DNA of 64,000 nt, from assembly GCF_000143415.4 (NCBI RefSeq), contig NW_003314274.1, positions 607,878 to 671,877 on the forward strand, read 5' to 3'. The first letter of the stretch is position 1; each line of letters opens with the position of its first letter. The position numbers and the translations under genes are program-made. This document shows, piece by piece, positions 10,081 to 22,359 of this stretch. The notes beneath the pieces are model-generated. The model did no database searches, was not told where the DNA came from, and was given only the letters and a program-made list of their open reading frames with translations. This DNA is from Selaginella moellendorffii (lineage: Eukaryota; Streptophyta; Lycopodiopsida; Selaginellales; Selaginellaceae).

Positions 10081-12510
10081 CTAAACGAGATCCCCGGAAG
10101 AACAAAAGAAAAGAAAAAATAAAAAGAGAAAAGATCTAATCGAACAAACCTGTTGGTGGTACTTGGTTCGCATTTTCATCGCTGCTCGAACACACGAGCG
10201 CACTTGGATCTTGAGCTGGATCTCGTTAAACATCTAGCACGGGGAAGAAAACCATCAAACGATTGTCAAGAGGAAAGAGTTTGAGCAGCATTGTCACCTT
10301 GATCACGTCATCCATGGAGCGTGCTTCCTTGAGGAACTTCTCGCGGTTGATAACAACGATGGCAGCGACCACAAACACGGAGATCTCACTGTCCCCGTTC
10401 CTCCCAAAGCTCATCCCGGAGCGTATCCTGTGACGGCCAAAGTTTGGCCACGAAGTTACGAGCCCGCAGAGCGGACTCTTGGATTCGTAGGTGATCTTGC
10501 TGCTCTGCGAGAGTGGATCCTCCGAGGCTGGCAGGGGACTTGTGAACGGCGAGATTTTCGTCCAGTAGTAGTCCATGCAGTCGTCTTCCTGGATCCTTTC
10601 CAGCAGTGATCTTGACGGTGGCTTGATTTGGAGAGGTTCTAGAGGCTCGCTCTCAAACGACCATAGCATGGCATGGTCGAAATCAGCAGCCCACATCATC
10701 TGAAGGAAAAAAAGAAAAAAGAAAGACTTGAGATGGACACTTGAAGAGTTCCTAGTCAACGTACCTCCCACATGCAAAGCGTTTCTTCGAAAGAAAGCTC
10801 ACGTCGAAAATGAAGCAGCAGCATACGGAAGGCAAATAGAAAATTGTCTGCCCCGATAAGAGTCAAATGCCGGAAGACGCGTGCGTCGATCAGCTCTAAG
10901 ATTTTGGGCAGGGCTTCTAGTTGCCGCATCACACCCGTTGGCCCCTCCATTTGGAAGTTTTGTCGCTGTCAATTTCTAGATTAGCTTAACTTGTTAAGAA
11001 AACCAAGCAGACCATACCATTCTCCTCAGGAGGCTCTCAAAGCACCAAAACGCGTCTGCATCATCCTCGAAGAGAATCACAAAAGGTGAGAGCAAGTCGC
11101 TCATTCCTGAAAGAAAACTTGGAAATTAAGCTACCTGAAAGCTATCAGAACGGCAGATATGAGAAAATGTACCTTGGCAGTAGCCAGTTTCAGGATCAAT
11201 CCACGCGTAGATGGCCAGGATATCAGACATGCGCGCCATGTTTCTCGAGTCATCGTAGAACTCCAAGTGGCGATCAGTTCTCACGACGTCGATCACTGCA
11301 AGACCATCACATGAAGTGACTCTTGTGTGGAAGAGGAAGTGGTCACTTACAAACAGACTGGATTCGTGGCTTCACCTATTTTATGCAACGTCCACAGCCA
11401 CTCCGCGGTGCGCTCTTCGGTGGCAGCAGCCCCTTGAAATGGAACTGAATTTGGTGATAGCATCCCAGCAGGCCCACCAGAGATGTTCCTTCCTGTATCC
11501 AGAGCTCTCTTCACCCTGCTGAAGTTTTCATGTCTGTCCCTGTTGGTCCAAATCCTTGTGGAGCTTCTCCCAACCTCTATCGGACTCTGATGGAAAAACT
11601 TGAAATGCAAAACGTTTGGACTGTTGGGACCGATACGACCGGGAGAGTGATCCGAGTTAGAAGGTTCGTTGTCAGCGTGGAGCAGCAGTGTCTTGAGAGG
11701 CAGGCCTCCAGCTTTTGACCCGGCGTTCATCTCGTAAGACTCCATACCAGTTCCTGAACTGAGCGAAGCATCTTTCTCCAGGCTTGGACTTTGCAAAGCA
11801 GTGAAGCTGAAAGAGTCAAGAGATTCGTCCACGGCACTGGCGCTGTTTCCTTTTGTCTCGTAATGCGTAGAGTCTACAGTGATCTGCTCAGGAGCACCTT
11901 GCCTTGATGTCCGAGCATCCATGATCTTGGATCCAACATTGTAGGCAAGAGTTCCTGTCCCGATACTGACATGCATCGTCCGGCATTTCTCGATCAACTC
12001 CTTGTATCGTTTCCTACAGTGGCACTTCTTAAGAACTTTCCATTCACGAAAGAACACTAACATGAACGAACCTGCGTGCGATACGAGTCTCCATACGGTG
12101 ATCCCATGTCGTTCCCACACCATAAGATCCCAGCAAAAACTCCCAGACTTCGCATCTGATCGAATTATCCACTCCCTGTTTTGACACCAAGCATCAATTT
12201 CCAGCATTTATTTGCTAGATTATCATCAAAAAAGCTTACCCCCAATCTAATGAGCTTCAAAACTTTGGAGAAGCCAACGACCTTTCCATCCTTGTCGAAC
12301 GCCGATTTCCATCTCTCCGGCTTCAAACGATGCGATGCCTGTCTCTCCTACAAGCAAGCAACAAAGAAAAAAATTCCAAAAACTCCGCAACACTCAAAGA
12401 AATATCTCGACCTGAGCTCGCGCGCGAGCGTTCTTGCCACTCCCCAGAGATTCCGAGCCATTGCTACTCTCATCCGGGTGTGCGCCTCCAATCCGGCCTA
12501 AGGCGCGCAT
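10081..12510 (-). CDS. TBC-domain Rab GTPase-activating protein
   Basis: Stimulates GTP hydrolysis by Rab GTPases in membrane traffic. Nine exons join in frame: 12510-12412, 12347-12240, 12175-12072, 12013-11376, 11295-11173, 11106-11018, 10965-10765, 10699-10298 and from 10233, for more than 610 residues. Residues about 34-69 carry the N-terminal motif HRLKPERWKSAFDKDG found in plant TBC1D15-like proteins. The TBC domain is split by a long Ser-rich insert coded by exon 4. Both catalytic fingers are present: arginine in IDVVRTDR and glutamine in YCQG, followed by MSDLLSPFVILF. The 3' end is uncertain. Exon 9 can read through to TAG at 10081, or splice at 10150 into a further small exon. Confidence 0.9.
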
Positions 12511-12692
12511 AATTTCTCACCGATCCAGCAAAATGCCGCCAGAGCTCTCGCTCATTGGAAGAAATCCGCTAGCAGCGCTTGCGATCGCCGCAACGCACCT
12601 CTCCAAGGACGCTCAAAAGCCCTAGGGAGCTTCCCATGCTTTCAGCCGGCAGACGCATTCTCTGCACATTATATAAACTTTGGCAATAGTTT

Positions 12693-12768
12693 GGAATCGA
12701 ACCCGTGACCGCCCCATGTGAGCGTGTAAGACAAAAGCATCGAAGGATCACATGTCTCACCACTAAAC
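12693..12768 (-). repeat. tRNA-Val(UAC)-like sequence, degenerate tRNA or SINE head
   Basis: On the minus strand, in order: a D-arm-like TTTAGTGGTGAGACAT, an anticodon-arm-like TTGTCTTACACGC (UAC in the loop) and a T-arm-like GGTCACGGGTTCGATTCC, which is also a good box B. A believable acceptor stem and T-stem pairing are missing, so this looks like a decayed tRNA or a tRNA-derived SINE. It lies between the TBC gene start and the bHLH gene 3' end. Confidence 0.4.
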
Positions 12769-12945
12769 AAACGTTTGTGATTATGGCGTTTTGCGCAAAC
12801 TTGGATATAAAATTTTTCCTTTCTAAAACATCGCTCACTCAGATTGTACAAGAAGAAAATGTAAATCGTTGTCAATGGTTTGTGTTTCTTTGTTTTTGCC
12901 ACCTATCTATGCCTGGAAAGTTTGAGCAAAGTTACACACAAGAGT

Positions 12946-14953
12946 CTAAAGCTGCGAGCACAAACTTGCCTTTTTTTCTTGGGGCTTGCCGAGCTCGATC
13001 TGGACGGAAATGTTGGCTTTGGATAGATCCAGTCCACTGCTGTGCAATGCGCTTGTGAGAGCTTCGAGCAGCCTATAAAAACATGGATAAAAGTCACCAA
13101 GAAAGCAAAAGAAAACGAGCGAGCGAGCTCGGAGTTTCTTACCCCTGAGAATACGCGGTCGACAAACTGATCAGTCCCTGCTTGATGGGAAGCTCGTTGC
13201 TAGACCCCTGTTGCTGTTGCGCTGTTGCCGTTTCCACAGGAGTGGATTGTCTCGAGGCATCGTTTGCTTGTCGCTGTGACTCGGAAGACCTTTCTCCTGT
13301 TTTTTCTCTCGTGTTTGTCGCGTCTAAGTTCTCCACAGCCGGTGCGCTCGTAGAAGCTAACGGAGACATGGCTGGTCGTGATGGAGCTTGGCCAACTTGT
13401 CTTCCCATAGCTCGACTAGTCGTTGCTCCAAAGGATCTAGATTTCCCGTCCTCGAGTAACGCACACTTATCCCTGCTACTGTCGGGGACTTCTTTCAAGC
13501 TTGTGCTCTGGAAACAAATAAAAAATTATGGAGGTTACAAACGTCACAAGATCAAAGCAAAGGTCCACCGTACCGACTTAACATCCCATGGCACAGGCTT
13601 CAACCTCTCCTGATATCTTCCTTTCTCCGACGCCTCAAACTTCTTTACTCTTTCTTGCAAAGACTGTACGTACTCTATCACCTGCGCGAGGAGTTTGGTA
13701 CATCTAACGCATATAAAAAAAAGCTTTGAAAGGGAACCGCTACCTCCAACAGAAAAGAGGCCTTGTCCCTCTTTTGATCTCCGTGGGGCAGCAAATCGCG
13801 AAGCATTTGAAACCTGAAAAACCAGCTCCACTTGTCAGGGACACTTACACAAAGTGAGTGCTTCTCAACCTGTCATTTATTTTGCTGCGTCGCCTTTGCT
13901 CGGTGGCAGAGTGCTTGGACCTGGATGTGTTGCTTTTCACGTCGATGCTCCTGGAATTTATATCTTCTGCCGAACAGACAGAGGATGTAGAAAACTGAGA
14001 AAAGTTTGCTAAAAAACGTACCCCTGCTCGCTGCCTCTCCCCTGTGAATCTTTTTCCTTTCCTCGCTATCGTTGTCGTCGCCCTCCGATTGAGCGGACCT
14101 CGGTCGTTTGTTTGCGCTGCTCACATGGCCCTGCTGCCAGTGCCTAGTTATAAAACACTCTACATGAATGCCACGCTTATAGAGCTGTCAATCCTTTGTT
14201 TAGTACCTGCTTACACCCACGGCTCCGTGGTGGTTCGCTTCCAATCCATTTTTTGGGAACAGCGGATGCGGATGATCGATAAATCCATACTGCATTTGGA
14301 GATGCATTCGTGATGAACAGCTTTCTTGGGATCAAACGAAAAACAAGTTAAAACAAGGCAAGACAATCGAGGATGGATATATAATGGAATATAGTACCTT
14401 TGGCAGGAGAAGAATCAAGAACCATTTGCTCGTTTCGTTCGCTCCTGGAAGACAGCTGAAGTGGGATGTCACCATTCGCAACCGGTGCTGGGACCTTGGC
14501 AGCTACATTTCCGTTTGCTCCTCTTTCTAACGGCTGTAGAAAGTCTTGCGTTGCGAGAGAACCAAATGCCCCTGTAGAGAAAAGAATAGCCAGTCTTGCT
14601 TCAATCAATGAAACATACTGCCATACCTCTACTGGGACCTTGCTCATAAGCTGGCACTTGCAAAAACCGTGGAGAGGGAGCCGGAGCAATCTTCTTGCAG
14701 GAATCCGGGGCAAATCCACCGGGGGCACCTTCAAAACGAGAAAATTCATCCAGCGCCAAAGAACAAGAAGTCGGAGGGAGGAAATCTCCTCACCTTGTGG
14801 CTGCCTGAGCCTCCCGAATTGCTCGTAACCTAATCCAAACTCCGTCGCGTAAGAGGATCCCGCGGCCGCGGCCATGATCGCTGGAGGCGCCGGCAAATCC
14901 AGCTCCTTCTTCACAATCTCGATCGCGCCGGCGGCTCCCGGAGCTTGTGACAT
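12946..14953 (-). CDS. BIM: bHLH transcription factor, BIM type (BES1-interacting MYC-like)
   Basis: Ten exons join in frame: 14953-14794, 14728-14627, 14571-14398, 14324-14207, 14143-14022, 13966-13870, 13813-13744, 13681-13574, 13507-13143 and 13072-12946, for 480 residues. The basic region [18 protein letters not shown] has the His-Glu-Arg set expected for E-box/G-box binding. It is followed by helix 1 [20 protein letters not shown], and helix 2 starts at [13 protein letters not shown] Ser/Gln-rich linker leads to a conserved C-terminal block, [17 protein letters not shown], the signature of the BIM1 group, which partners BES1 in brassinosteroid responses of flowering plants. Whether that role holds here is unknown. 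One intron (14021-13967) needs the acceptor before AAGATATAAATTCC to keep frame. Confidence 0.92.
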
Positions 14954-15250
14954 CACATTTCTCGAAATCTAGGCGCGGAATCGATCAGATCTTGCGCCTA
15001 GCCCCTCCAATTCGCTCGCGATCCCGCTCAAAGCCTGCCATGGCCGCGGGCGAAATTAGGGCAATGCGGCAATCGTGAGAGAGCGCAACAAGAAGAAGAG
15101 CACCGCATCTTGCTTGGCGCTGGTGCTGACAGGCGAGCCATGTGCACGAGGGGTGGCCCTCGCTTATCAGCGCACGCAAACGCTAATACGCCAGATTAAC
15201 AATGGGCGCTTGTACGGCATCCTGTGGCTGGAACACGGGTGTGAAAGTGG

Positions 15251-15338
15251 CCACGTGGGCGGGGGCGTGACTGTCTGACGTGCGCCGTACAAAGCGCGCG
15301 CCCGTCCTATGGACCGACCACTTCGCGTGAGGCACGTG
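15251..15338. promoter_or_regulatory. Two G-boxes in the 1-kb region upstream of the bHLH gene
   Basis: Perfect CACGTG hexamers at 15252-15257 (within CCACGTGG) and 15333-15338 lie 300-385 bp upstream of the bHLH start codon at 14953. bHLH factors of this type bind such boxes, so autoregulation is possible (inference). The rest of 14954-16015 shows nothing else I can name; it is GC-rich to about 15650 and then AT-rich. Confidence 0.35.
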
Positions 15339-16015
15339 CTGCTGACTCGACAATGTGGTGACCATTGGGCCCAGCTTTTTGGGCCAGTCCCTCTTCATGC
15401 TCAAATTCACCCCTTTTACCGCGGCAAATGTAACTAATTTGTGGACCGCCACCACGCCGCCACCACTTTTTACTGTTTTTACATGCCAAAGCTACATGGA
15501 GTTTGGTGGGCGGGCTGGCATAGGCTGGGCCAGGCCAGCGTCGTACACTGACACCGTACACATGTGGCCAGGCACCCGCGTCATGTGACCCGTCACGCGC
15601 GCCGGCTTTGCGGAACCGCCGCGCGATCGTGGCTGCCCGTTCCGCGAACATGTGACACGGACGGATATACCACTGGCTCTTTTCAAAAAAGCTGTGCGTG
15701 GTCCCAATGGGGGGAGACTACATTCTTTCTGGGACATTGATGGCAGGCAGCGTCTCCTCGTTAAAATAAAGGAGAGGTCTCCTGTGCGAGCGACGTGGAG
15801 AGCTTACGCACACGAAATGGAGAAATGCCGGCGAAAGAAGCTAAACAATATGATTTTTCCCATACCATATGTGGGCTTATCACTGTTGCCACTTTAATAG
15901 TACACATTGCTGTGGAGCTGCTCCTACAAAACTGGATTATTTTTTTTCAACCGTACTTATTCAATGAATAACTTGACCAATTCGTACTGTACACCTTCAC
16001 TTTGCTCGTTTCGCG

Positions 16016-18521
16016 TCATAACATATCGCTGGATGCTTTGCGCTTAAACCTGTGAGAACAAAAGAGTGAGCCTGGTTCCATAGACGAAAGAAAGCTTACT
16101 AGTATGTATGGTATCTTGACGAGGAGGTAAGAGACACCGTAAAGTAGCGAAAAAATGGTACCACCGGAGACGACCATAAGGAAGAGCCGGTTGTTATCTT
16201 TGTTGGGCACGAACGCGCTCTTGAGCGTGTTGGTAAGCTCAAACAGCCGGTACGATACCTGTTACAAACAGAAGCACACCCAGTTTTAAGAGTTGAGCAC
16301 ATGCTCTTGCGTACCAGTATATAGATGGACGTCGCAAGCATGAAGTTAAGCATGGGGTAGTCCGGTATGAATGACAAGAGGAGCTTTGGCTGTCCATTAG
16401 AAACTCCCGTCCTAATTACATAGATGAACAGGAATTTAGCAAATGGTTGGCTGAAATAAAAGGAAACTGACCTCAGCCAGATGTGGAACTGTGCAATATA
16501 AGTTTCAAGAGTGATCTTTCCAAGCCACCTGTAACGAAAAGACAGCAGATAATCATCCGCCGCAATGAAGTAGAGATTTCACTTACGCAAATAAGGTAAG
16601 GGACCAGTTCCGAAGGGGCTGAGAAACATTTCTCAAAACAATATAGACGCTGTTATCCTGATGTAAGCACCAGAAACAAAAAGAGAGAGAGAGAGAGAGA
16701 GAACTAACACCTTATGGGAATCCACGACGTGTAAGGATGTAGCTTGTTGTAACTCAACTTGTCTAACTTGTAAATGTGGACATACCATAGATATCCAACC
16801 TGCAATTCAACCGTTCGTTCTACTCTTCAACGAGGCGAAGTCTTACCAGTGAAGCAACAAACACGATGACCGACTTGTAGGTGAATTTCCGCCGACACTC
16901 AAGCTCCTCTAGTTTCTCAAGCCATCTTTCAACCTGCATAGACCTCAGTTACGGTCGAATCTGACAGCGCAGAAACTCATACCGTCGGATGGAAGTACGC
17001 ACAAATCATCCCATATATCCAAATGTAGCGGTCAAGACCGGACCTAAAATGCCACTCATGTAGAACTGGGAGATCGGGCTTGCCAGGATCCGTATATTCT
17101 GCAAAGAAACACGAATAAAATGCCAAAATAAAGTGGTGAAAGCTTACCCACAAGGAATGTGAATGGTCTCCATACAAAATCAAATACTCCTGGAACCTCC
17201 CACACAAGTATAACAACTGCAAAGCATGCGGCAATTTTCGCACCAATTACAGATGGAACTTCGTTATACTTGTTCAGGATTCCCAGGGAGCAATAAACCA
17301 TCAATGTGAAGAGGGTATGCATAGGACAGATGTAGTAGAGCATGTAGCTGTTGTTGAGGACGATGCAGCAAAAGGTCACAAGAAAGTTGAGCCTCCACAT
17401 CATCTGCAAGTGCGTTCACAAAGCATGAACTTACGAGTGCAAAGAAGCAGTTACCTGAGCAAACCGACCCAGGCTGAAATCCTTTCGCACATAATAGTAG
17501 GAAAAGTTCCCGAATCCAGTCATCCAGACATAACCCGCAATGAAGAGTCGTATAGCATTATAGATTTCAGCAGCCGCAAAATAATGGTACATCAAAAATA
17601 AAACCTGTCGAAAGAAAAGAAAATCAACACATCACCAAAAACCAAGTGGTATTCACCTGCATCCACCCTTTCCATTCCTCCGTTTGATGTCTGTTTAAAT
17701 AAAGTATCGATTTTCCGGATGCAACAGACTTCTCCGCATGCTTCTTTAAAGACGTTATTGAAGAAACGATAATTAAAAGAAAATAAAGGAAAACGAAGAG
17801 GTCTCTACTGTAATTCTGCAAGAAAGAAGCAACTATTCATCAGCACAAAAACCAGTAAAGCCAATTGGCATACCTTCTTCAACTCCCCAAATACATTGGT
17901 TCGGTCACAAATGTAGAAATAGCAGAGTAGACATCCAAATTCTGCACTGCCAGTTTCATAAAGAAAATAAAGACGTGAGCAAAAACACTTTCGTGACTCG
18001 TGATCATAAAAGAAGATCCTTACATTGCTCTCAACAGCGAACGATTTTCAACGAGAAAAGTTTCGTTGAGAGTGAAAAATCTGCCACAAAAGATATAAGA
18101 AAATCAGCGCACCGACAACACGGCAAGAAAACAATAAAGGCCTCACTTAAACAACTGCATTCTGATAGAAAAGCTGCCTTTGAGAGTGCCACTGACGGAG
18201 AATCCATTCTCAAGAAGACTGTCTTTCTCATTGTCTCTTCTTGGCCCATGCTCCAGCTCCGAGAGGTTAATATCCGAGTGACTGTAAGAAACTTTACCAT
18301 TGTTAGAGACGATCAAAGCAAAATCGACGTACTCACGCTTTGCCTGGCACTGGCTGCTTCCTATACTCAAGAAACTCCGAGTAAAGCCATGCTGTGAGCA
18401 CGGGGATGAATCCCAAGACAAGAGCCACCTACAAAAATTTTGGACTCATATATCCAATCTACATTCCCATGAGTAAATTCTAGCGTACCTGGCCAGTCGT
18501 CGGCGGGCTAATCTCCACCAT
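16016..18521 (-). CDS. RWA: Reduced Wall Acetylation (RWA) protein, CAS1-domain O-acetyltransferase
   Basis: Multi-pass Golgi membrane protein needed for O-acetylation of wall polysaccharides such as xylan and pectins. Starts [11 protein letters not shown] at 18521. About 13 exons follow: 18521-18489, 18428-18337, 18281-18147 and 18080-18024 were checked in phase; the rest were read by homology. Landmarks in order are an early membrane helix ([20 protein letters not shown]), a Ser/Glu-rich loop, then many helices, including the well conserved [17 protein letters not shown] and [18 protein letters not shown] blocks, and [15 protein letters not shown] near the end. The last exon is ambiguous: a GTAAGC after IPYIL could splice to a short exon giving a near-immediate stop, or the frame can read on to TGA at 16016. 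Confidence 0.9.
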
Positions 18522-18963
18522 TTCCAAAGCTGCTGCGAAAAGAACAATGGACGCTACCTCATCGGGCTCGGAAGCCCCGATCGATCGAAATCTCGCAGCT
18601 CCGGAATCGCACGGCGCTTAGATCCAGCCAAAACCTAGAGCCGCAGTAGATCCGAGCATCGAAATCTAGGCGCCGCTGGGCGATGGAGCTACCAAAATCG
18701 AATCGCGATAATCTGAAGCACGCGCCCTACCTACACTCCCCACATCATTCTTTCTTACCCGCTCAAACAAAGAAAACTAAGCGCCTCTTTCTTAACGCTG
18801 CGGTGTGGACGGACAAGGACGGCTCATCGCCTAGCCATTCCGCCCCGTAACTCCTTGCGGGTGGCCCTAAATTGGTACATCAACATCCGGTGGTTGGATT
18901 GGAATTCTAGCCGTAAAGATTATATTCCATAATCTGCTATAGCTCTGTACAGCACTGTCTAGA

Positions 18964-19448
18964 TCAAAACTCCTGGGAGAGGCTTCCAATCGCGTCCTTG
19001 AGGCTCGATTTCTTGGGAAGAAGCGATTGATTGATGTTGGGCAGCACGCCGCCGCTAGCGATCACCACATTGCCGAGCAATTTGCTGAGCTCCTCGTCGT
19101 TCCTCACGGCGAGCTGGATGTGCCTGGGGATGATCCGATTCTTCTTGTTATCCCGCGCGGCGTTTCCAGCGAGCTCGATCACCTGGGAATGGGACGAACG
19201 AAATCCCGAGACTGAGAGATTGAGACGACGAAAAAGAGACGAGCAAAGAATCTCACCTCCGCAGCGAGATACTCCATCACGGCGGCCATGTACACTGGCG
19301 CTCCAGCCCCGACGCGATCGGCATACTTGCCGGTCTTGAGAAATCTGGAGATCCTGCCCACTGGAAATTGCAACCCGGCCTTGTGAGAGCGAGAGACCGG
19401 TTTCGCGGACCGCGCCTTGCCGCGACCTCCTCCTGCGATGGAACTCAT
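18964..19448 (-). CDS. H2AX: Histone H2A.X
   Basis: Core histone variant of nucleosomes. Two exons, 19448-19257 and 19182-18964, give 136 residues. The canonical H2A fold is visible: [39 protein letters not shown], and [20 protein letters not shown]. The protein ends SLSQEF, which contains the SQE-hydrophobic motif that defines H2A.X and is phosphorylated by ATM/ATR kinases at DNA breaks. An intron inside the fold after YLAAE matches the position usual in plant H2A genes. Confidence 0.96.
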
Positions 19449-19479
19449 CTTTTCAGTAGGGCACATTCGCTCCTCGATC

Positions 19480-19490
19480 GATTATATACG
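19480..19490 (-). promoter_or_regulatory. TATA-like box of the H2A.X gene
   Basis: CGTATATAAT on the minus strand sits about 35 bp before the ATG, implying a very short 5' leader if it is used. Confidence 0.35.
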
Positions 19491-19665
19491 GCGACGATAT
19501 TGCCACGTCCACGATCCCAAGTTTCCCGCTTTTTCCTGCCACGCTGGCGATCCGGGATTCAAACAACGAGCCAATGAGAATGAGCAAACAGAAAAATACG
19601 CGTAAGTCTTAATGAGCGTACTTGATTAAATTGATGAAAATTTTCCACGGAGAAAATATATAGGC

Positions 19666-21319
19666 CTAAGCTCCTCCATCTGTTAACATCTGGATGCAGA
19701 TAAAAAAACCATCAGAGAATGGATTTTTTCTTTCTTCTTGGAGTGAGGCTGGAATATACCTTCATCAAATCTCCAAACAAACCATTCTTGCGTTGTTGGA
19801 CATTGTAAAACTTCTCCGCTACAACATCGAGGAGCTGTTTTACGAGAAAATGTTAACCACTTTCAGGGAAAAAGGAAGATTTACCTCGTTAAGAGAAGGA
19901 TCCCGGTCTAGACTTGACTTGTAGTTCTCGCGGAGCATCCTAAACAAAGGGAGGGCGTCCCTCTCAAGACTGGAGAGAAAAACGCAAATTAAATCACAGT
20001 CACTGCCTACAAGGAACAGCTTACGTTAGCAAGATAAACTTCGCCAAATGTGTGAGAGGAGATGCCAAGACGCTTGCTTGTGACGAGTCCTTGAGCTGAG
20101 AATGTAGTTCATCGAAGAGCTTATTGGCGTCCCTGAGGTTTCCCATAGACAAGTACCTGAGAAGAGAGGAAACGTCAGAAAGAATCAAAGAGCAAAAATT
20201 GTTACTCACAAGAAAACCCCGCGCGCAAGAAGAAGATCACCTTCCTCAGGCTGCATACCATAGAAGTGTTTGAAACGTTTTGACAGAATCACAGCTTACC
20301 TCCAGCATGCCGCTGATGATGGCCGATGCGAAGGCACTAGGATTGTTTCCACGAACATAATGGTAAAAGGCTTTTGCAAGGTCCTGGGGTATATCAAAGT
20401 TTCTTCATATTTGAGGAAAACATGGAAAGCAAAGAAAACTGGAGAGCAAAACTTACAGGTTGGGGTGATTCTCTGGCAAGGAAATCGGCTAGCAACTCGT
20501 GTAATTCAGGAGAGCCTCTGCTGGGAGCGCCAAACTCTGAAGACCATCTATGATAGTCAGTACATCAGTATCCAAAAAGAAGGAAAAAGAAACAAGGCTT
20601 CTAACACGCACCTGATCGCCGCCTTCATGAAGGTCGAGACGCCTTCGATTAGCGTCTTCGTAGAATATTGCGCCTCGAGCGTTGGCGATCGTGGAAACTC
20701 TTTGAAAACGGCCTTAATTCTATCTGCAAGAAATGCCACAAGTTTGTAGTTTTTTTTTTCTTTGAGAGAATGGAAGTTAAAGAACTGACCCAAAGCCTCC
20801 GGACCATACGCCAGTTTAATCGTCGTCATTCCCTCGACGAGCAACAATCCAAGTTCTACTCCACAAGTCACCTTTCGCAAGATGAGCTTTAGAACTGAAA
20901 CAGACCAAAGAAAAGAGAAAAGAGAGAACACAAACCTGACCGTGTCGGAGCTGGATTGAAGCTCCAGATTGCAGCAAATCCAATGCTTCGGTGTGTTTCT
21001 TCGAAGCCATGTATCTAGAAAATCACCGGTTTCAACGACTCAAACATCGACAAACTCTAGAGTTTCTCACCTCGCAAAGATTGTTTTGTACATCTGCTGG
21101 GCCTCATAGAACTTTCCATCGCGAACATTCTTCTCCAACTTTTCCAGCGTCTGGAAACACCAAGAAAACAAGCATGATCTCAGTCACGCATCGAAGCTCA
21201 ATGCCCTAGCGCCGGAGAATGGATCGAGCGGATTGTTGCGCGCTCGATCTCGCGATAAATCCATCGATCAGCACACTCACCTTGAGAGTTCCTCCAGATT
21301 CCCGTCCAGGCCGCGCCAT
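19666..21319 (-). CDS. GET4: GET4/TRC35 homologue, tail-anchored protein targeting
   Basis: Cytosolic partner of GET5 and GET3 that delivers tail-anchored proteins to the ER. Twelve short exons can be read from [13 protein letters not shown] (21319) to MLTDGGA and TAG at 19666-19668. Helical-repeat landmarks in order are [93 protein letters not shown] and [15 protein letters not shown], closing with FGDLMK. This is the GET4 family order and size (about 320 residues). Most introns are 45-65 bp. Confidence 0.93.
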
Positions 21320-21692
21320 TGATTGAGCTCCCAGACCTTGCGCTGTCCAGCCGTCGGATCCCTAGAGCAAATCCGACCGTCCACGTGGCCGCGCTCGTGC
21401 CCCTTCATTTGGGTGGGAAAATTTTGCCCTAGAGTGGAGAGAGCGCTCGAGGAGCCAGGCAGCGCCGGCCAAGCACCACACTATGTAAGTGATTCTATAA
21501 AGAGATCTTTGAGGAGATTTCGTATGGGATCTAGCAATCTAGCTGCAATTCGTAGATTTCTCCGAGAAGTTCATGTCATTCTAGCCGCGGTCGATGAAAT
21601 GTCGAGCCTCTACGAGAGATCTAGCTGCTTTTGAATGAAATACATGAGATTTTAGCTGCGATCGATCGAAATATCGAGATTTCTCACATGGT

Positions 21693-22045
21693 TTGCGCCG
21701 CAGGGACGACAAGAAGGACGAGGTGATAGCCGGATACGAGAGGAAATCCACGGAGCTTATGGAGTATCTAAATAAGCTGGAGGTGGCCTACGAGAAGCTC
21801 AAGCAGGAAGGGATAGACAAGGAGAATTTGCTCAATGGCCACAAGTCAGACCTCCGGGACCAACTGGATGCCGCAAACCAGACGATCAAGAGGCTAGAGC
21901 TCGAGAAGGCCGTGGTGATCAAAGAGAGGGATTTTTGGCAGAGGTTTTCGGGAGCTCCACGAACTTCTACCCGGCCGGCTTGCACTTGCAAACAACCTAC
22001 GTGCTGCTTACAGATACATTGAGAAGCTGTTCTTGGGCTTGGATG
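21693..22045 (+). pseudogene. Coiled-coil protein fragment with a frameshift
   Basis: After an acceptor-like GCCGCAG (21702) the sequence reads DDKKDEVIAGYERKSTELM and on through about 80 residues of strongly heptad-like, Lys/Glu-rich coiled coil ending VVIKERDFWQ. In the next frame it continues sensibly with GFRELHELLPGRLALANNLR and YIEKLFLGLDG, so a one-base shift near 21945 splits the gene. I do not recognise the family. Downstream lie short repeats and no further exon is clear. Confidence 0.5.
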
Positions 22046-22046
22046 G

Positions 22047-22258
22047 TAAACTTCTTCCAGCAACAGGTTTCTGGATATCGGTTTTAGATCGAACCACAGG
22101 CCACGGGGAAATGGTTTGCAATACAACAGGAAAAATGGTGCTCAGAACTAGATTCCTCGGGCTTCGGTGAATCACGGATGGTTTCTTCTTCCAACAACAT
22201 AGGTTTTAGATCAAACTACAGGAAAATGGTTTGCGGGAAAAATGGTTCTCAGGACTAA
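22047..22258. repeat. Two imperfect direct repeats before the METTL17-like gene
   Basis: Units sharing TTTTAGATC(A/G)AAC, ACAGG, AAATGGTTTGC and GGAAAAATGGT(G/T)CTCAG occur near 22080-22150 and 22203-22258. Function unknown. Confidence 0.5.
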
Positions 22259-22359
22259 GTAGATATTGCAGGGAAAATGATCTACAGACTTCTTTAGATG
22301 GCTCCTCCAAGATTTTCACGGGAAGGGTTTAGGGTTTTGGAGCTCAGAGTTTGACAACA

